Source: Coriobacteriales bacterium | GTDB lineage: Bacteria > Actinomycetota > Coriobacteriia > Coriobacteriales > UBA8131 | NCBI GenBank assembly: GCA_031286975.1 | Contig: JAITTM010000162.1 | Span: 1-7,388 of the forward strand | Direction of reading: 5' to 3' | DNA: 7,388 nucleotides | Part shown: piece after piece, positions 1-6,584 of the stretch | Layout of the letters: every line of letters starts with the position of its first letter | Position numbering within the stretch: position 1 is the stretch's first letter | Notes under the pieces: generated by a model | Told to the model about the DNA's origin: nothing | Databases searched by the model: none | What the model saw: the letters and a program-made list of their open reading frames with translations, nothing else | Position numbers and translations under genes: made by a program

Positions 1-198
1 CGCCATGGCGATGGTGGTCTTGCGCGCCTCATGGGTGGCGGTGATGTCGAGGAAGATGACCTCGTCGGCACCCGCCTTATCGTAGGCCGCCGCCAACTCC
101 ACAGGATCACCCGCGTCGCGCAGGTTGACGAAGTTGACCCCCTTCACCACCCGTCCGTCCTTGACATCCATGCAGGGTATGACGCGTTTGGTCAGCAT
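1..198 (-). CDS. hisF: Imidazole glycerol phosphate synthase, cyclase subunit HisF (N-terminal part)
   Basis: HisF is the cytoplasmic (beta/alpha)8 cyclase that joins ammonia from HisH to PRFAR, giving imidazole glycerol phosphate and AICAR. Only the first 66 codons are present; the gene leaves the window at position 1 and the family is about 250 residues long. The N-terminus starts [20 protein letters not shown], a classic HisF opening, with the catalytic Asp at residue 11. The strand-2 motif VIFLDITAT follows at residues 47-55 (Asp51). The ATG overlaps the hisA stop by 7 bases (192-198). A Shine-Dalgarno-like AAGGTAGGA lies just upstream inside hisA. It is the last operon gene visible, and its partner HisH is encoded two genes upstream. 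The second catalytic Asp lies beyond the window, so completeness cannot be judged. Confidence 0.96.
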   Translation of the reverse strand, partial: MLTKRVIPCMDVKDGRVVKGVNFVNLRDAGDPVELAAAYDKAGADEVIFLDITATHEARKTTIAMA

Positions 199-929
199 AC
201 GGTCCTACCTTCAAGCACGGCGATAGCATCCTCTATCCTGAAGGAGCCCTCATAGAGGGCGCGCCCCGCTATGGCACCCTCGATAACCAGGGGCCCCTGC
301 GCCGCAAGCGCACGCAGGTCGTCCAAGGTGCTGATGCCACCCGATGCCGTAACAGGAAACCCTGCATAGGCGGAGACGCGCTCATAGGCCGCCGCGTCGA
401 TGCCGGTCTGCATGCCGTCGCGCGCGATATCGGTATAGACCAGATGCTCGATACCCCAACCTGCCAGCTGCGCTATCAGCTCGGTTGCCGGCACACCCGC
501 ACCCGCGCGCCAGCCCTCAATGGCCACCTCGCCATCGCGGGCATCCACACCCGCGCAGATGATGTCGCCAAACTGCGCGACGGCCTCCTGCGCAAAGGTG
601 GGGTCGCTCACCAACTTGGTGCCCAGCACAACGCGGCTTGCCCCTGCCTTGACCAGGCGCTCGATGGTCGCCAGGCTGCGCACGCCGCCGCCCACCTCGA
701 CCTTGACCCCCGCGGCGGCGATAATGCGCTCGATAAGGGCCGCATTATGTGGTTGACCTGTGCGCGCCCCGTCAAGGTCGACCACATGGATCCAACGCGC
801 GCCTCCCAAGGCCCACAACTCCGCCTGCTCGACAGGGTCGTCATTATAGACGGTCACCGCGTTATAGTCGCCCTTGGCAAGCCGCACGGCCTTACCACCA
901 AGCAAATCGATTGCCGGAAGCAGATACAT
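192..929 (-). CDS. hisA: ProFAR isomerase HisA
   Basis: HisA converts ProFAR to PRFAR (an Amadori rearrangement) in the cytoplasm, just before the HisFH reaction. The 245-residue product has normal family length. It shows the (beta/alpha)8 half-barrel pattern: catalytic Asp8 in [17 protein letters not shown] at 49-55, VEVGGGVR at 77-84, the general acid Asp129 in [16 protein letters not shown] at 166-172 and phosphate-binding ASGGIS at 195-200. The [10 protein letters not shown] segment looks like ordinary HisA rather than the HisA/TrpF dual enzyme PriA of many actinobacteria; this is a judgement from motif appearance. I chose the ATG at 929, which shares a base with the hisH TGA and has GAGGTG five bases upstream. 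A GTG one codon earlier (932) is the alternative. The stop overlaps hisF. Confidence 0.96.
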   Translation of the reverse strand: MYLLPAIDLLGGKAVRLAKGDYNAVTVYNDDPVEQAELWALGGARWIHVVDLDGARTGQPHNAALIERIIAAAGVKVEVGGGVRSLATIERLVKAGASRVVLGTKLVSDPTFAQEAVAQFGDIICAGVDARDGEVAIEGWRAGAGVPATELIAQLAGWGIEHLVYTDIARDGMQTGIDAAAYERVSAYAGFPVTASGGISTLDDLRALAAQGPLVIEGAIAGRALYEGSFRIEDAIAVLEGRTVC

Positions 930-1591
930 CACACCACCTCATTCACATAGCGTACAAAATTCGCCAACACCGCAAGCCCCTTATGCGAGGATTTCTCGGG
1001 GTGAAACTGCACCCCAAATACGCGATCCTTGCGCAGCACGCAGGGGAAGCGCCGTGCATGCGTCACTTCAGCTAAAACAGCGGCCACATCTGTGGGGTCA
1101 CCCTGATAGGAATGCGTAAAATAGAAGTTCGAGCCGTTCTCGATGCCCGCAAACAGAGGCGCAAGCTGCTCAGTTCTATCCGGGGAGAAAACCACCTGGT
1201 TCCAACCCACATGCGGCACCTTGACGCGTGCGCCCGCAAGCGTCTCGCTGGCGATACGCTTGCAAGAGCCGCGCAAGAAGCCCAGGCCCTCTGCCCACTC
1301 GCCCGCAGGCAGACCCTCGTCCCCGCGCTCGAAGAGCAGCTGCAAACCCAGGCAGATGCCCAAAAAGGGTGCTCCCTCGGCCACGCGCTGCCGAATCGCT
1401 TGCATCTGTCCGCTTTGCTGCATGAAGGCCGAGGCGTCGGCAAAGGAGCCCACGCCCGGCAGCACCAGGGCTTTGGCAGCAAGGATATCCGCAGGCTCAG
1501 CGCTGATGATGGCTGCCGCTCCCGCCAGTTCCAGCCCCTTTTGCACACTCCGCAGGTTGCCCTTACAGTAATCGACAACAACAAGCGCCAT
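929..1591 (-). CDS. hisH: Imidazole glycerol phosphate synthase, glutamine amidotransferase subunit HisH
   Basis: HisH is the class I glutamine amidotransferase subunit. It hydrolyses glutamine and channels ammonia into HisF. The 220-residue product has the usual length for a free-standing subunit. The triad is complete: nucleophile Cys80 in FLGICLGLQ, and His197 and Glu199 in VQFHPEKS. The oxyanion-strand motif LPGVGSF is at 44-50, VPHVGWNQ at 125-132 and NFYFTHSY at 155-162. The ATG lies 2 bases after the hisB TAG, with AAGGGG about 11 bases upstream inside hisB. The TGA overlaps the hisA ATG by one base. Placement beside hisA and hisF fits the common B-H-A-F order. All key residues are present, so it should be active. 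Confidence 0.97.
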   Translation of the reverse strand: MALVVVDYCKGNLRSVQKGLELAGAAAIISAEPADILAAKALVLPGVGSFADASAFMQQSGQMQAIRQRVAEGAPFLGICLGLQLLFERGDEGLPAGEWAEGLGFLRGSCKRIASETLAGARVKVPHVGWNQVVFSPDRTEQLAPLFAGIENGSNFYFTHSYQGDPTDVAAVLAEVTHARRFPCVLRKDRVFGVQFHPEKSSHKGLAVLANFVRYVNEVV

Positions 1592-1593
1592 GG

Positions 1594-2184
1594 CTATATC
1601 GTCCCCTTGGTCGAGGGGATGCGCTCGCCCACGCGTGGGTCGAGTGCGACCGCGATGCTAAGGGCCCGAGCGACCGCCTTGGCCGCTGCCTCGATGATGT
1701 GGTGCGCGTTCTCGCCCGCCAATGAGCGTACGTGCAGGGTCAAGCCCGCGTTGCTCGCCAATGCGATCAAAAACTCCTTGAACAAGCTGGTGTCAAAGGT
1801 CCCGATGATCTCGATGGGCAGGCTCACGTCCCAATGCAGCTGACCGCGTCCGCTGATGTCGACCACCGCCAGCACCAAAGCCTCATCCATCGGTATGAGC
1901 GCCTCACCAAAGCGTGTGATGCCCGCCTTCTTCTCGCCCAGACACTGCGCGATGGCCTGGCCTAACACGATGCCCACGTCCTCGACGGTGTGATGCGCGT
2001 CGACATCCAGATCCCCCTTGGCAGTCACCCTCAGATCAAAGAGCCCATGCCTGCCAAAGGCATTGAGCATGTGGTCGAAGAAGGGCACGCCGGTCTCAAC
2101 GGTGGTCTGCCCGCTCCCCTCAAGGGTGAGCTCGAGGGTTATGGCCGTCTCGCTGGTGCTCCGCTCGATAGCTGTCTTTCTCAT
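1594..2184 (-). CDS. hisB: Imidazoleglycerol-phosphate dehydratase HisB (single-domain)
   Basis: HisB dehydrates imidazole glycerol phosphate to imidazole acetol phosphate, using a metal cluster in a large homo-oligomer. The 196-residue product is the single-domain form. It opens with RKTAIERSTSET and continues with FFDHML at 35-40. The two metal-binding repeats are HHTVED at 64-69 and HHIIEA at 161-166, with the usual C-terminal PSTKG. The N-terminal HAD phosphatase domain of the enterobacterial bifunctional HisB is absent, so histidinol-phosphate phosphatase must come from another gene. The ATG has a strong AAGGAG seven bases upstream, in the 18-base hisC-hisB gap, the widest junction in the operon. 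The TAG ends 2 bases before hisH. Identification is secure. Confidence 0.97.
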   Translation of the reverse strand: MRKTAIERSTSETAITLELTLEGSGQTTVETGVPFFDHMLNAFGRHGLFDLRVTAKGDLDVDAHHTVEDVGIVLGQAIAQCLGEKKAGITRFGEALIPMDEALVLAVVDISGRGQLHWDVSLPIEIIGTFDTSLFKEFLIALASNAGLTLHVRSLAGENAHHIIEAAAKAVARALSIAVALDPRVGERIPSTKGTI

Positions 2185-2191
2185 GATGTCG

Positions 2192-2197
2192 CTCCTT
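2192..2197 (-). promoter_or_regulatory. Ribosome binding site of hisB
   Basis: AAGGAG on the minus strand, seven bases before the hisB ATG, in the only his junction that is a clear gap (2185-2202). It supports the ATG at 2184 and suggests that hisB can initiate independently of upstream translation. Confidence 0.75.
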
Positions 2198-2202
2198 CGC
2201 TC

Positions 2203-3285
2203 CTATGCTCCCCGCAGTGCCTGCAAGGCATCCAAAAACTCGTCCATCTCCTGCGGGCTGCCGATGCTCACCCGCAGGCAATCCGCCAACCCGGGTGTGC
2301 GTGAGAAGTCGCGCACCAGGATGCCGTAGCGCTCATACAGCTGCTCCCAGACGGTATGCGCATCTGCCACACGCAGCAGTAGGAAGTTCGCATCGCTGGC
2401 AAACACCGTCACACCCGCCATCTGGCGCAGGCGCTTACGCGTGCGCTCGCGCTCCGCCACGATGGCGTCGATGCCTTGCTGCATGCGCTCGCGTGCCGCC
2501 AGCACGGTGCTGCCCGCCAAAGCTGAGAGCACATCGACCGAGTAGGGCTGCCGCACCTTGAGCAGCTCGCGTATCACTACGGGGTCGGCCAGCAGGTAGC
2601 CCAGGCGAACGCCCGCCAACGCATAGGCCTTGCTAAAGGTGCGCAGGATGGCCAGGTTGCGATGGTCTGCCAAAAAGCGCGTCAAGTCAAAGGCGGGATC
2701 AGCAAACTCGATATAGGCGTGGTCGACCAGCACCAGGGCATCACTCGCCTCCAGCAGCTCCAGCAAAAAGGCCAACCGCGCGCATTCGCCCGTGGGGTTG
2801 TTGGGTGACGCCAGCATCACCACGTCGATGTCGCCGCGCCGCACCCGCGCCAGCACTGCCGCCTCATCAACGGCTCCATTCTCAAGTCGGGGCACATCCA
2901 CCACGCCCGTCTTGGTGAGTTTCGCATCGGTATGATATGCCGAGAAGGACGGGGGCACATTCAGCAGCAGACGTCCCTTGCCACCATAGGCAAGCAGGAG
3001 GATGTAGAGCAGCTCGTCTCCCCCATTGCCTACAAGCACCTGGGAGACATCCACGCCGTTCAGCAGCGCGAGCTGAGCGCGCAGATCCTTTGCCAAAGGG
3101 TCGGGGTAGCGGTGCAGGGTCTGGTTCCCGATCTTCTCAACAAGTGCTTGTTTGACCTCCGGCGGCAGGCCATAAGGGTTCTCGTTGGCGCTCAGGTAGA
3201 TGCGCGCCGGCAGGTATTGGGGGTCATAGGGCTCCAGATCCGTTAAATACCGCGCGGCATCCCGCAGGTTTAGCATGTCACTCAT
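2203..3285 (-). CDS. hisC: Histidinol-phosphate aminotransferase HisC
   Basis: HisC is a PLP-dependent fold-type I aminotransferase that converts imidazole acetol phosphate plus glutamate to histidinol phosphate. The 360-residue product has normal length. Visible motifs in order are LSANENPYGLP at 31-41, the PLP-phosphate loop GNGGDE at 86-91, SPNNPTGE at 160-167, PLP-binding Asp188 in VDHAYIEF, Schiff-base Lys219 in RTFSKAYALAGVRLGY with Arg227, and carboxylate-binding Arg338 in LRVSIG. I chose the ATG at 3285, which overlaps the hisD stop by 8 bases (ATGAGTGA) and has AAGGGG just upstream. The open frame extends to 3348, but that stretch is hisD coding sequence and resembles no HisC N-terminus. 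An ATG at 3276 is a possible alternative with looser spacing. Confidence 0.96.
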   Translation of the reverse strand: MSDMLNLRDAARYLTDLEPYDPQYLPARIYLSANENPYGLPPEVKQALVEKIGNQTLHRYPDPLAKDLRAQLALLNGVDVSQVLVGNGGDELLYILLLAYGGKGRLLLNVPPSFSAYHTDAKLTKTGVVDVPRLENGAVDEAAVLARVRRGDIDVVMLASPNNPTGECARLAFLLELLEASDALVLVDHAYIEFADPAFDLTRFLADHRNLAILRTFSKAYALAGVRLGYLLADPVVIRELLKVRQPYSVDVLSALAGSTVLAARERMQQGIDAIVAERERTRKRLRQMAGVTVFASDANFLLLRVADAHTVWEQLYERYGILVRDFSRTPGLADCLRVSIGSPQEMDEFLDALQALRGA

Positions 3286-4567
3286 CCGCCCCTTCAAAGC
3301 GAGCGCGCACGGCGTGGGCATGCGCCCACAAACCTTCCTGGCCAGCAAGGGCGATGATGGTGTCAGCGTCTTCTTCTAAGGCCGCGTAGGAATAGCTGAT
3401 AACACTCGAGCGCTTGGTGAAGTCGTCCACACTCAGCGGGCTGGAGAAGCGCGCCGTGCCACTGGTGGGCAGCGTGTGATTAGGGCCGGCCACATAGTCG
3501 CCCACGCTCTCAGGCGTCCAAGGGCCGAGAAAGATAGCGCCCGCGTTCTCGATCAAACCCAGCAGTTCCAGCGGAGAATCCATCTGCACCTCAAGGTGCT
3601 CCGGCGCGATGGTGTTGGCCGCAAGCAGGGCCGTTGCCAGATCGGGTGCCACAAAGACCAGCCCGTTGGTATCCAGAGAAGTGCGGGTGATATCCGCCCG
3701 CGGCGACTGCGCCAGATAGTCGTCAAGCGCCGCGAACACCTCGTCTACCAGCGTCTCGTCGGTGGTCACCAGGTAGCAGGCGGCCTGGGGGTCGTGCTCG
3801 GCCTGCGCCATGAGGTCGATGGCGATGAGCTGCGGCTGGGCGGTCTCATCCGCCAGCACCAACACCTCAGAGGGACCCGCCACCATGTCGATACCCACAT
3901 CCCCGCTCACCAGACGCTTGGCAGCGGCCACATAGTCCCTGCCGGGACCAGTGATCTTATCCACCGCTTCGATCTGCGCAGTGCCGTAGGCAAGCGCGGC
4001 AATCGCCTGCGCGCCACCCACCGCGTAAATCTCGGTCACTCCCGCGATATGCGCCGCCGCAAGGGTCACGGGATCGACCTTGCCATCCGCCTGTGGGGGC
4101 GTGGTCATCACGATGCGCTTGACACCGGCCACCCGTGCGGGTAGGGCATTCATCAGCACCGTTGAGGGATACAGGGCACGACCGCCCGGCACATAGATAC
4201 CCACGCTTGCCAAAGGGGTTATCTTGCTACCCACCAAAGCGCCGTCCTCGCGTACGTCAAACCAGCTCTGCTGAACCTGACGCTGGTGGAAGGCAAAGAT
4301 GGAGCGGGCGGCAACCTGCAGCGCCTCAAGCACGGTTTTGTCAACCTTCTTGAGTGCCGCCTGTATCTGCGCCTCATCGACCAGGAAGTCGGTAAGCTCC
4401 ACCTTATCGAACTTAAGCGTCAACTCTCGCAGCGCCTCATCGCCCCGCTCGCGCACCGCCGCTATGATTGCCGCCGCACTCTGTTGTACGGCCGGGTCAA
4501 AGGCTGCCATGCGCCGCAGGAGCTCGGCACTCGGTTTCTGCCCCGGTTCAAGTGTGATCACACGCAT
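3278..4567 (-). CDS. hisD: Histidinol dehydrogenase HisD
   Basis: HisD is the zinc-dependent, NAD-linked enzyme that oxidises L-histidinol to L-histidinal and on to L-histidine, the last pathway step. The 429-residue product is full length. Landmarks are [12 protein letters not shown] at 124-135, [15 protein letters not shown] at 182-196, [11 protein letters not shown] at 207-217 and [11 protein letters not shown] at 230-240. Zinc ligands expected from the family are present: Gln255 and His258 in AQAEHD, Asp357 in [14 protein letters not shown], and His416 in the C-terminal [10 protein letters not shown]. The catalytic pair Glu323-His324 is in APEHLE. The ATG overlaps the hisG stop by 10 bases (4558-4567), and its own TGA overlaps hisC. 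The complete active site predicts a working enzyme. Confidence 0.97.
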   Translation of the reverse strand: MRVITLEPGQKPSAELLRRMAAFDPAVQQSAAAIIAAVRERGDEALRELTLKFDKVELTDFLVDEAQIQAALKKVDKTVLEALQVAARSIFAFHQRQVQQSWFDVREDGALVGSKITPLASVGIYVPGGRALYPSTVLMNALPARVAGVKRIVMTTPPQADGKVDPVTLAAAHIAGVTEIYAVGGAQAIAALAYGTAQIEAVDKITGPGRDYVAAAKRLVSGDVGIDMVAGPSEVLVLADETAQPQLIAIDLMAQAEHDPQAACYLVTTDETLVDEVFAALDDYLAQSPRADITRTSLDTNGLVFVAPDLATALLAANTIAPEHLEVQMDSPLELLGLIENAGAIFLGPWTPESVGDYVAGPNHTLPTSGTARFSSPLSVDDFTKRSSVISYSYAALEEDADTIIALAGQEGLWAHAHAVRARFEGADE

Positions 4568-5274
4568 GCTCGTATCCTCTCAAGTTCAACCGCCAGATTG
4601 CGTACCCGCGCATCCGTGCGCACGCTTGCGGGATTGCCCACAAAGCGCGCCGTCGAGCGCAGAACCTCGTCAACCACCACCAGGTCATTCTCCCGCAGGG
4701 TCGTTCCTGTGGCCGTGATGTCAACTATGCGATCGGCCATGCCGCATAAAGGAGCGAGTTCGATGTTGCCGTGCATCTTTATCAATTCAACCTGCACCCC
4801 CACAGAATCATAATAACGGGAGGTTATGCGGGGGTACTTGGTAGCAACACGCAGAATCCCCAGGCGGCTGTAGGCGTCGTCCGCGGCACCACCGGCAAAG
4901 GCGGGCTCGGCCACCACAAAGCGGCAGGCGCCAAAGTCCAGATCAACCAGCTCAACCACCTCGAGTGCGGCCTCTTCCAGCGAATCCTTGCCGCAGATGG
5001 CGCAATCGACGCCGCCATAGCTCACAAAGACCGGAACATCGGTAGGTCGCACGATAAAGAACTCCGCCTCGTCCGTGCGGATGACGAGCTGTCGGCCAGG
5101 ATTCTGCAAGCCGCTGGTATCCAGACCCGCCCTACCCAGCACCTCGACGCTCTGGCTATAGAGAGAACCCTTGGGCACGGCGATCTTCAAGCGTCCCATC
5201 ACTGCTGCGTTTACGCCAGCGTTTACGGCTGCGCCCGGGAATGAGCCCTTGCCGCCCTCCGTCTTATCCATCAT
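4558..5274 (-). CDS. hisG: ATP phosphoribosyltransferase catalytic subunit HisG, short form
   Basis: HisG condenses ATP and PRPP to phosphoribosyl-ATP, the first committed step. This is the short form, which lacks the C-terminal regulatory domain and depends on HisZ, encoded immediately upstream. From the Met at 5199 the protein is 213 residues, the usual short-form size: KIAVPKGSLYSQSVEVL at 5-21, YGGVDCAICGKDSL at 61-74, and the PRPP-binding loop DITATGTTLREN at 160-171. I report the upstream ATG at 5274 (238 residues). It overlaps the hisZ stop by 11 bases, like other junctions here, and has GGTGA just upstream, whereas the ATG at 5199 has no visible Shine-Dalgarno. The price is a 25-residue leader rich in Gly, Ala, Val and Asn that I do not recognise from HisG. 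ATG 5271 is equivalent. Identity is secure; the start is not. Confidence 0.95.
   Translation of the reverse strand: MMDKTEGGKGSFPGAAVNAGVNAAVMGRLKIAVPKGSLYSQSVEVLGRAGLDTSGLQNPGRQLVIRTDEAEFFIVRPTDVPVFVSYGGVDCAICGKDSLEEAALEVVELVDLDFGACRFVVAEPAFAGGAADDAYSRLGILRVATKYPRITSRYYDSVGVQVELIKMHGNIELAPLCGMADRIVDITATGTTLRENDLVVVDEVLRSTARFVGNPASVRTDARVRNLAVELERIRACV
5207..5230. repeat. Tandem 12-base repeat at the hisZ-hisG junction
   Basis: Two adjacent 12-base units on the plus strand, GCGTTTACGCCA and GCGTTTACGGCT, match at 10 of 12 positions. The first contains the short palindrome GCGTTTACGC. They lie between the hisZ stop and the second possible hisG start (5199). If the upstream hisG start is used they encode a Val-Asn-Ala repeat in frame; if not, they are in a 64-base untranslated gap. 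No function can be assigned. Confidence 0.6.
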
Positions 5275-6403
5275 AGCGCTCACCCGCCTTTCCTGTGCCG
5301 AGCACCGCGGGTATACCCTGGCCTCGCAGCTCCTTCGCGCGCCTGAACGCCGCGGCGGGCTCGTCTGTCTCCACGGAGACAACCACGGGCTCTGCTGTGG
5401 CAAAGCTCGGCTCCGCCTGGATGCCCTGCTCGAGCAAAGCCTGCATGATCCGCTCCAAACTCAAGGCAAAACCGGCAGCCGGTGCGCTTTTGCCATAGGC
5501 TTCCAGCGTGTGATCATAGCGTCCGCCGCTGCCCAGCAGCATGCCCACACCGGGCGCATAGGCCTCGATCACCAGCCCAGTGTAGTAGTCAAACGAACTC
5601 ATCACGCTAAAATCGACCGTCACGTACTCCCCTACACCCGCTGCCTCGATGAGCTCCCAGGTCTGCTCAAGCACATCGAGTCCGTCCAGGCAACGCAGTG
5701 GCTCAACCAGCGCTCTGCAGGCCGTAATTGCCTCCTTGCCGCCGCGAATCGACGGCAAGGCACTCAGCGCCTCACCATAGCGCGCGTCGATGCGCGCATC
5801 CCGCGCCAGGCGGGCGACCTCCACGAGGTTCGACGCATGGCAGGCATCCAGCATGGCCTGGCGCCACTGCTCACCAACGCCGCTCTCACGCACGCAGACA
5901 TCCAGCAGGTCACGCAAGACTCCCACGGTGCAGATCGCAAGCGTGAAGTCCTTCAGCCCGGCTGCCTTAAGAGCCTCCGCAAGGAGCACGACCACCTCCG
6001 CGTCTGCCAGCGCTCCCCCAAGACCGATGGACTCTATGCCCAGCTGCGTGAACTCGCGTGCCTGCCCCCGCAAGGACTCCTCCTCGCGAAAGACAGGCTG
6101 CACATACCTGAAACGCAGCGGCCCCACTGCATCCGCCAGGCGGGTGGCGGTCATGCGGGCGATGGGCAGGGTCACATCGGGTCGCAGCACCAGCAAGGCA
6201 CCATCGGCATCAAAGAGCCTGAATGTGGTGGGAGCCAACTGCCCCCCACGCTTGAGCACGTCCAAGACCTCAAGCGTGGGTGTCTCGATGGGCGCATAGC
6301 CCCAAAGCGAAAGTGCCTTTTGCACGTTGTTACAGATACTCTCCCGCCATCGCGCCTCCTGCGGCAAAACATCCTTGAACCCCCGCGGTATAACTGGAAT
6401 CAT
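5264..6403 (-). CDS. hisZ: ATP phosphoribosyltransferase regulatory subunit HisZ
   Basis: HisZ is a catalytically dead relative of histidyl-tRNA synthetase. It assembles with short-form HisG, activates it and mediates histidine feedback. The 379-residue product shows the class II synthetase core: LRPDVTLPIAR at 73-83, motif 2 FRYVQPVFREEE at 98-109, FTQLGIESIG at 118-127, FDYYTGLVIEAY at 271-282, GSGGRYD at 291-297 and GFALSLERI at 311-319. In true HisRS the DYYTG motif is preceded by RGL with a catalytic Arg; here it is SSF, which argues for HisZ. The tail from about 339 starts like the HisRS anticodon-binding domain but stops after about 40 residues. The ATG at 6403 has GAGG six bases upstream; an in-frame ATG at 6433 has none. 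It is the first operon gene and overlaps hisG if the upstream hisG start is used. Confidence 0.95.
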   Translation of the reverse strand: MIPVIPRGFKDVLPQEARWRESICNNVQKALSLWGYAPIETPTLEVLDVLKRGGQLAPTTFRLFDADGALLVLRPDVTLPIARMTATRLADAVGPLRFRYVQPVFREEESLRGQAREFTQLGIESIGLGGALADAEVVVLLAEALKAAGLKDFTLAICTVGVLRDLLDVCVRESGVGEQWRQAMLDACHASNLVEVARLARDARIDARYGEALSALPSIRGGKEAITACRALVEPLRCLDGLDVLEQTWELIEAAGVGEYVTVDFSVMSSFDYYTGLVIEAYAPGVGMLLGSGGRYDHTLEAYGKSAPAAGFALSLERIMQALLEQGIQAEPSFATAEPVVVSVETDEPAAAFRRAKELRGQGIPAVLGTGKAGERYDG

Positions 6404-6409
6404 GCAAAA

Positions 6410-6413
6410 CCTC
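6410..6413 (-). promoter_or_regulatory. Ribosome binding site of hisZ
   Basis: GAGG on the minus strand, six bases before the ATG at 6403. It decides between that start and the in-frame ATG at 6433, which is preceded by GGTCTACTCCGT with no purine-rich site. Confidence 0.6.
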
Positions 6414-6463
6414 GAATTTCTCAACAAGCCCATACGGAGTAGACCGCTCAGTGAATGGCAAAG

Positions 6464-6489
6464 ACTTTATCACACCACTGTGCTAAAGT
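6464..6489. promoter_or_regulatory. Candidate operator: 26-base dyad over the his promoter
   Basis: On the plus strand the arms are ACTTTATCACA and TGTGCTAAAGT, separated by CACC... more exactly by the four central bases CCAC (6475-6478). Ten of eleven arm positions pair; the only mismatch is T6470 against C6483. The dyad fills the spacer of the candidate promoter and covers its -10 hexamer, as expected for a dimeric repressor site. No T-run follows on either strand, so it does not look like a terminator. I do not recognise the motif as belonging to a named regulator. Confidence 0.6.
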
Positions 6490-6493
6490 GCAA
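6466..6493 (-). promoter_or_regulatory. Candidate promoter of the his operon
   Basis: On the minus strand, TTGCAC (6488-6493) as -35 and GATAAA (6466-6471) as -10 are separated by 16 bases. The matches to TTGACA and TATAAT are only 3 of 6 and 4 of 6, so the call rests mainly on position, about 60-90 bases before the hisZ ATG, and on the overlapping dyad. Transcription would start near 6459, leaving a leader of about 55 bases, too short for a T-box or a full attenuator. Confidence 0.45.
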
Positions 6494-6584
6494 GCATCCT
6501 CAGAGCGCCGGAATCAACAAGCGCGCAAAAGGTAGCATCGGCGTTTTGGTCGCAGAAACCTATTGTTTACGACGTGGCTCTTTT

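Larger units (their letters stand above)
6404..6584. other. Intergenic region between the DUF4276 gene and the his operon
   Basis: The 181 bases separate the A+T-rich module from hisZ. They contain the candidate his promoter and dyad (6464-6493) and a leader of roughly 55 bases before hisZ. I see no tRNA, no leader peptide with runs of His codons, and no convincing terminator after the DUF4276 gene: no G+C-rich stem followed by a T-run in the direction of transcription. A plus-strand open frame running from hisZ into this region is a shadow. Confidence 0.7.

Noticed and set aside
1112..1843. A 243-codon plus-strand open frame opposite hisH and hisB
   Set aside because: It spans two genuine genes and their junction, and has no credible ribosome binding site or family motif.
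3286..3348. Possible 21-residue N-terminal extension of HisC
   Set aside because: The segment is hisD coding sequence in another frame. The ATG at 3285 gives a normal HisC N-terminus and the tight overlap seen elsewhere in the operon.
3476..4144. A 222-codon plus-strand open frame opposite hisD
   Set aside because: It is a shadow of hisD, whose zinc and catalytic residues are intact in this stretch.
5275..5403. Longer HisG open frame starting at 5403
   Set aside because: The extra 43 residues are out-of-frame hisZ sequence, rich in Arg, Ser and Pro, with no resemblance to HisG.
6404..6433. HisZ start at the in-frame ATG at 6433
   Set aside because: It has no Shine-Dalgarno site and adds 10 residues that are not typical of HisZ, while the ATG at 6403 has GAGG at a good distance.
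5171..6442. A 423-codon plus-strand open frame opposite hisZ
   Set aside because: It lies exactly antisense to a complete hisZ with family motifs throughout. Long antisense frames are expected in G+C-rich coding DNA, and the translation resembles no known domain.
6404..6460. Histidine attenuator or T-box leader before hisZ
   Set aside because: The leader is only about 55 bases if the proposed promoter is right, with no His codon run, no terminator stem and no T-box-like conserved element.
6464..6489. The dyad read as a terminator of the DUF4276 gene or as a CRP site
   Set aside because: No T-run follows on the minus strand, and the stem is A+T-rich. The half-sites are arranged TCACA-N4-TGTG, the reverse of the CRP order TGTGA-N6-TCACA.
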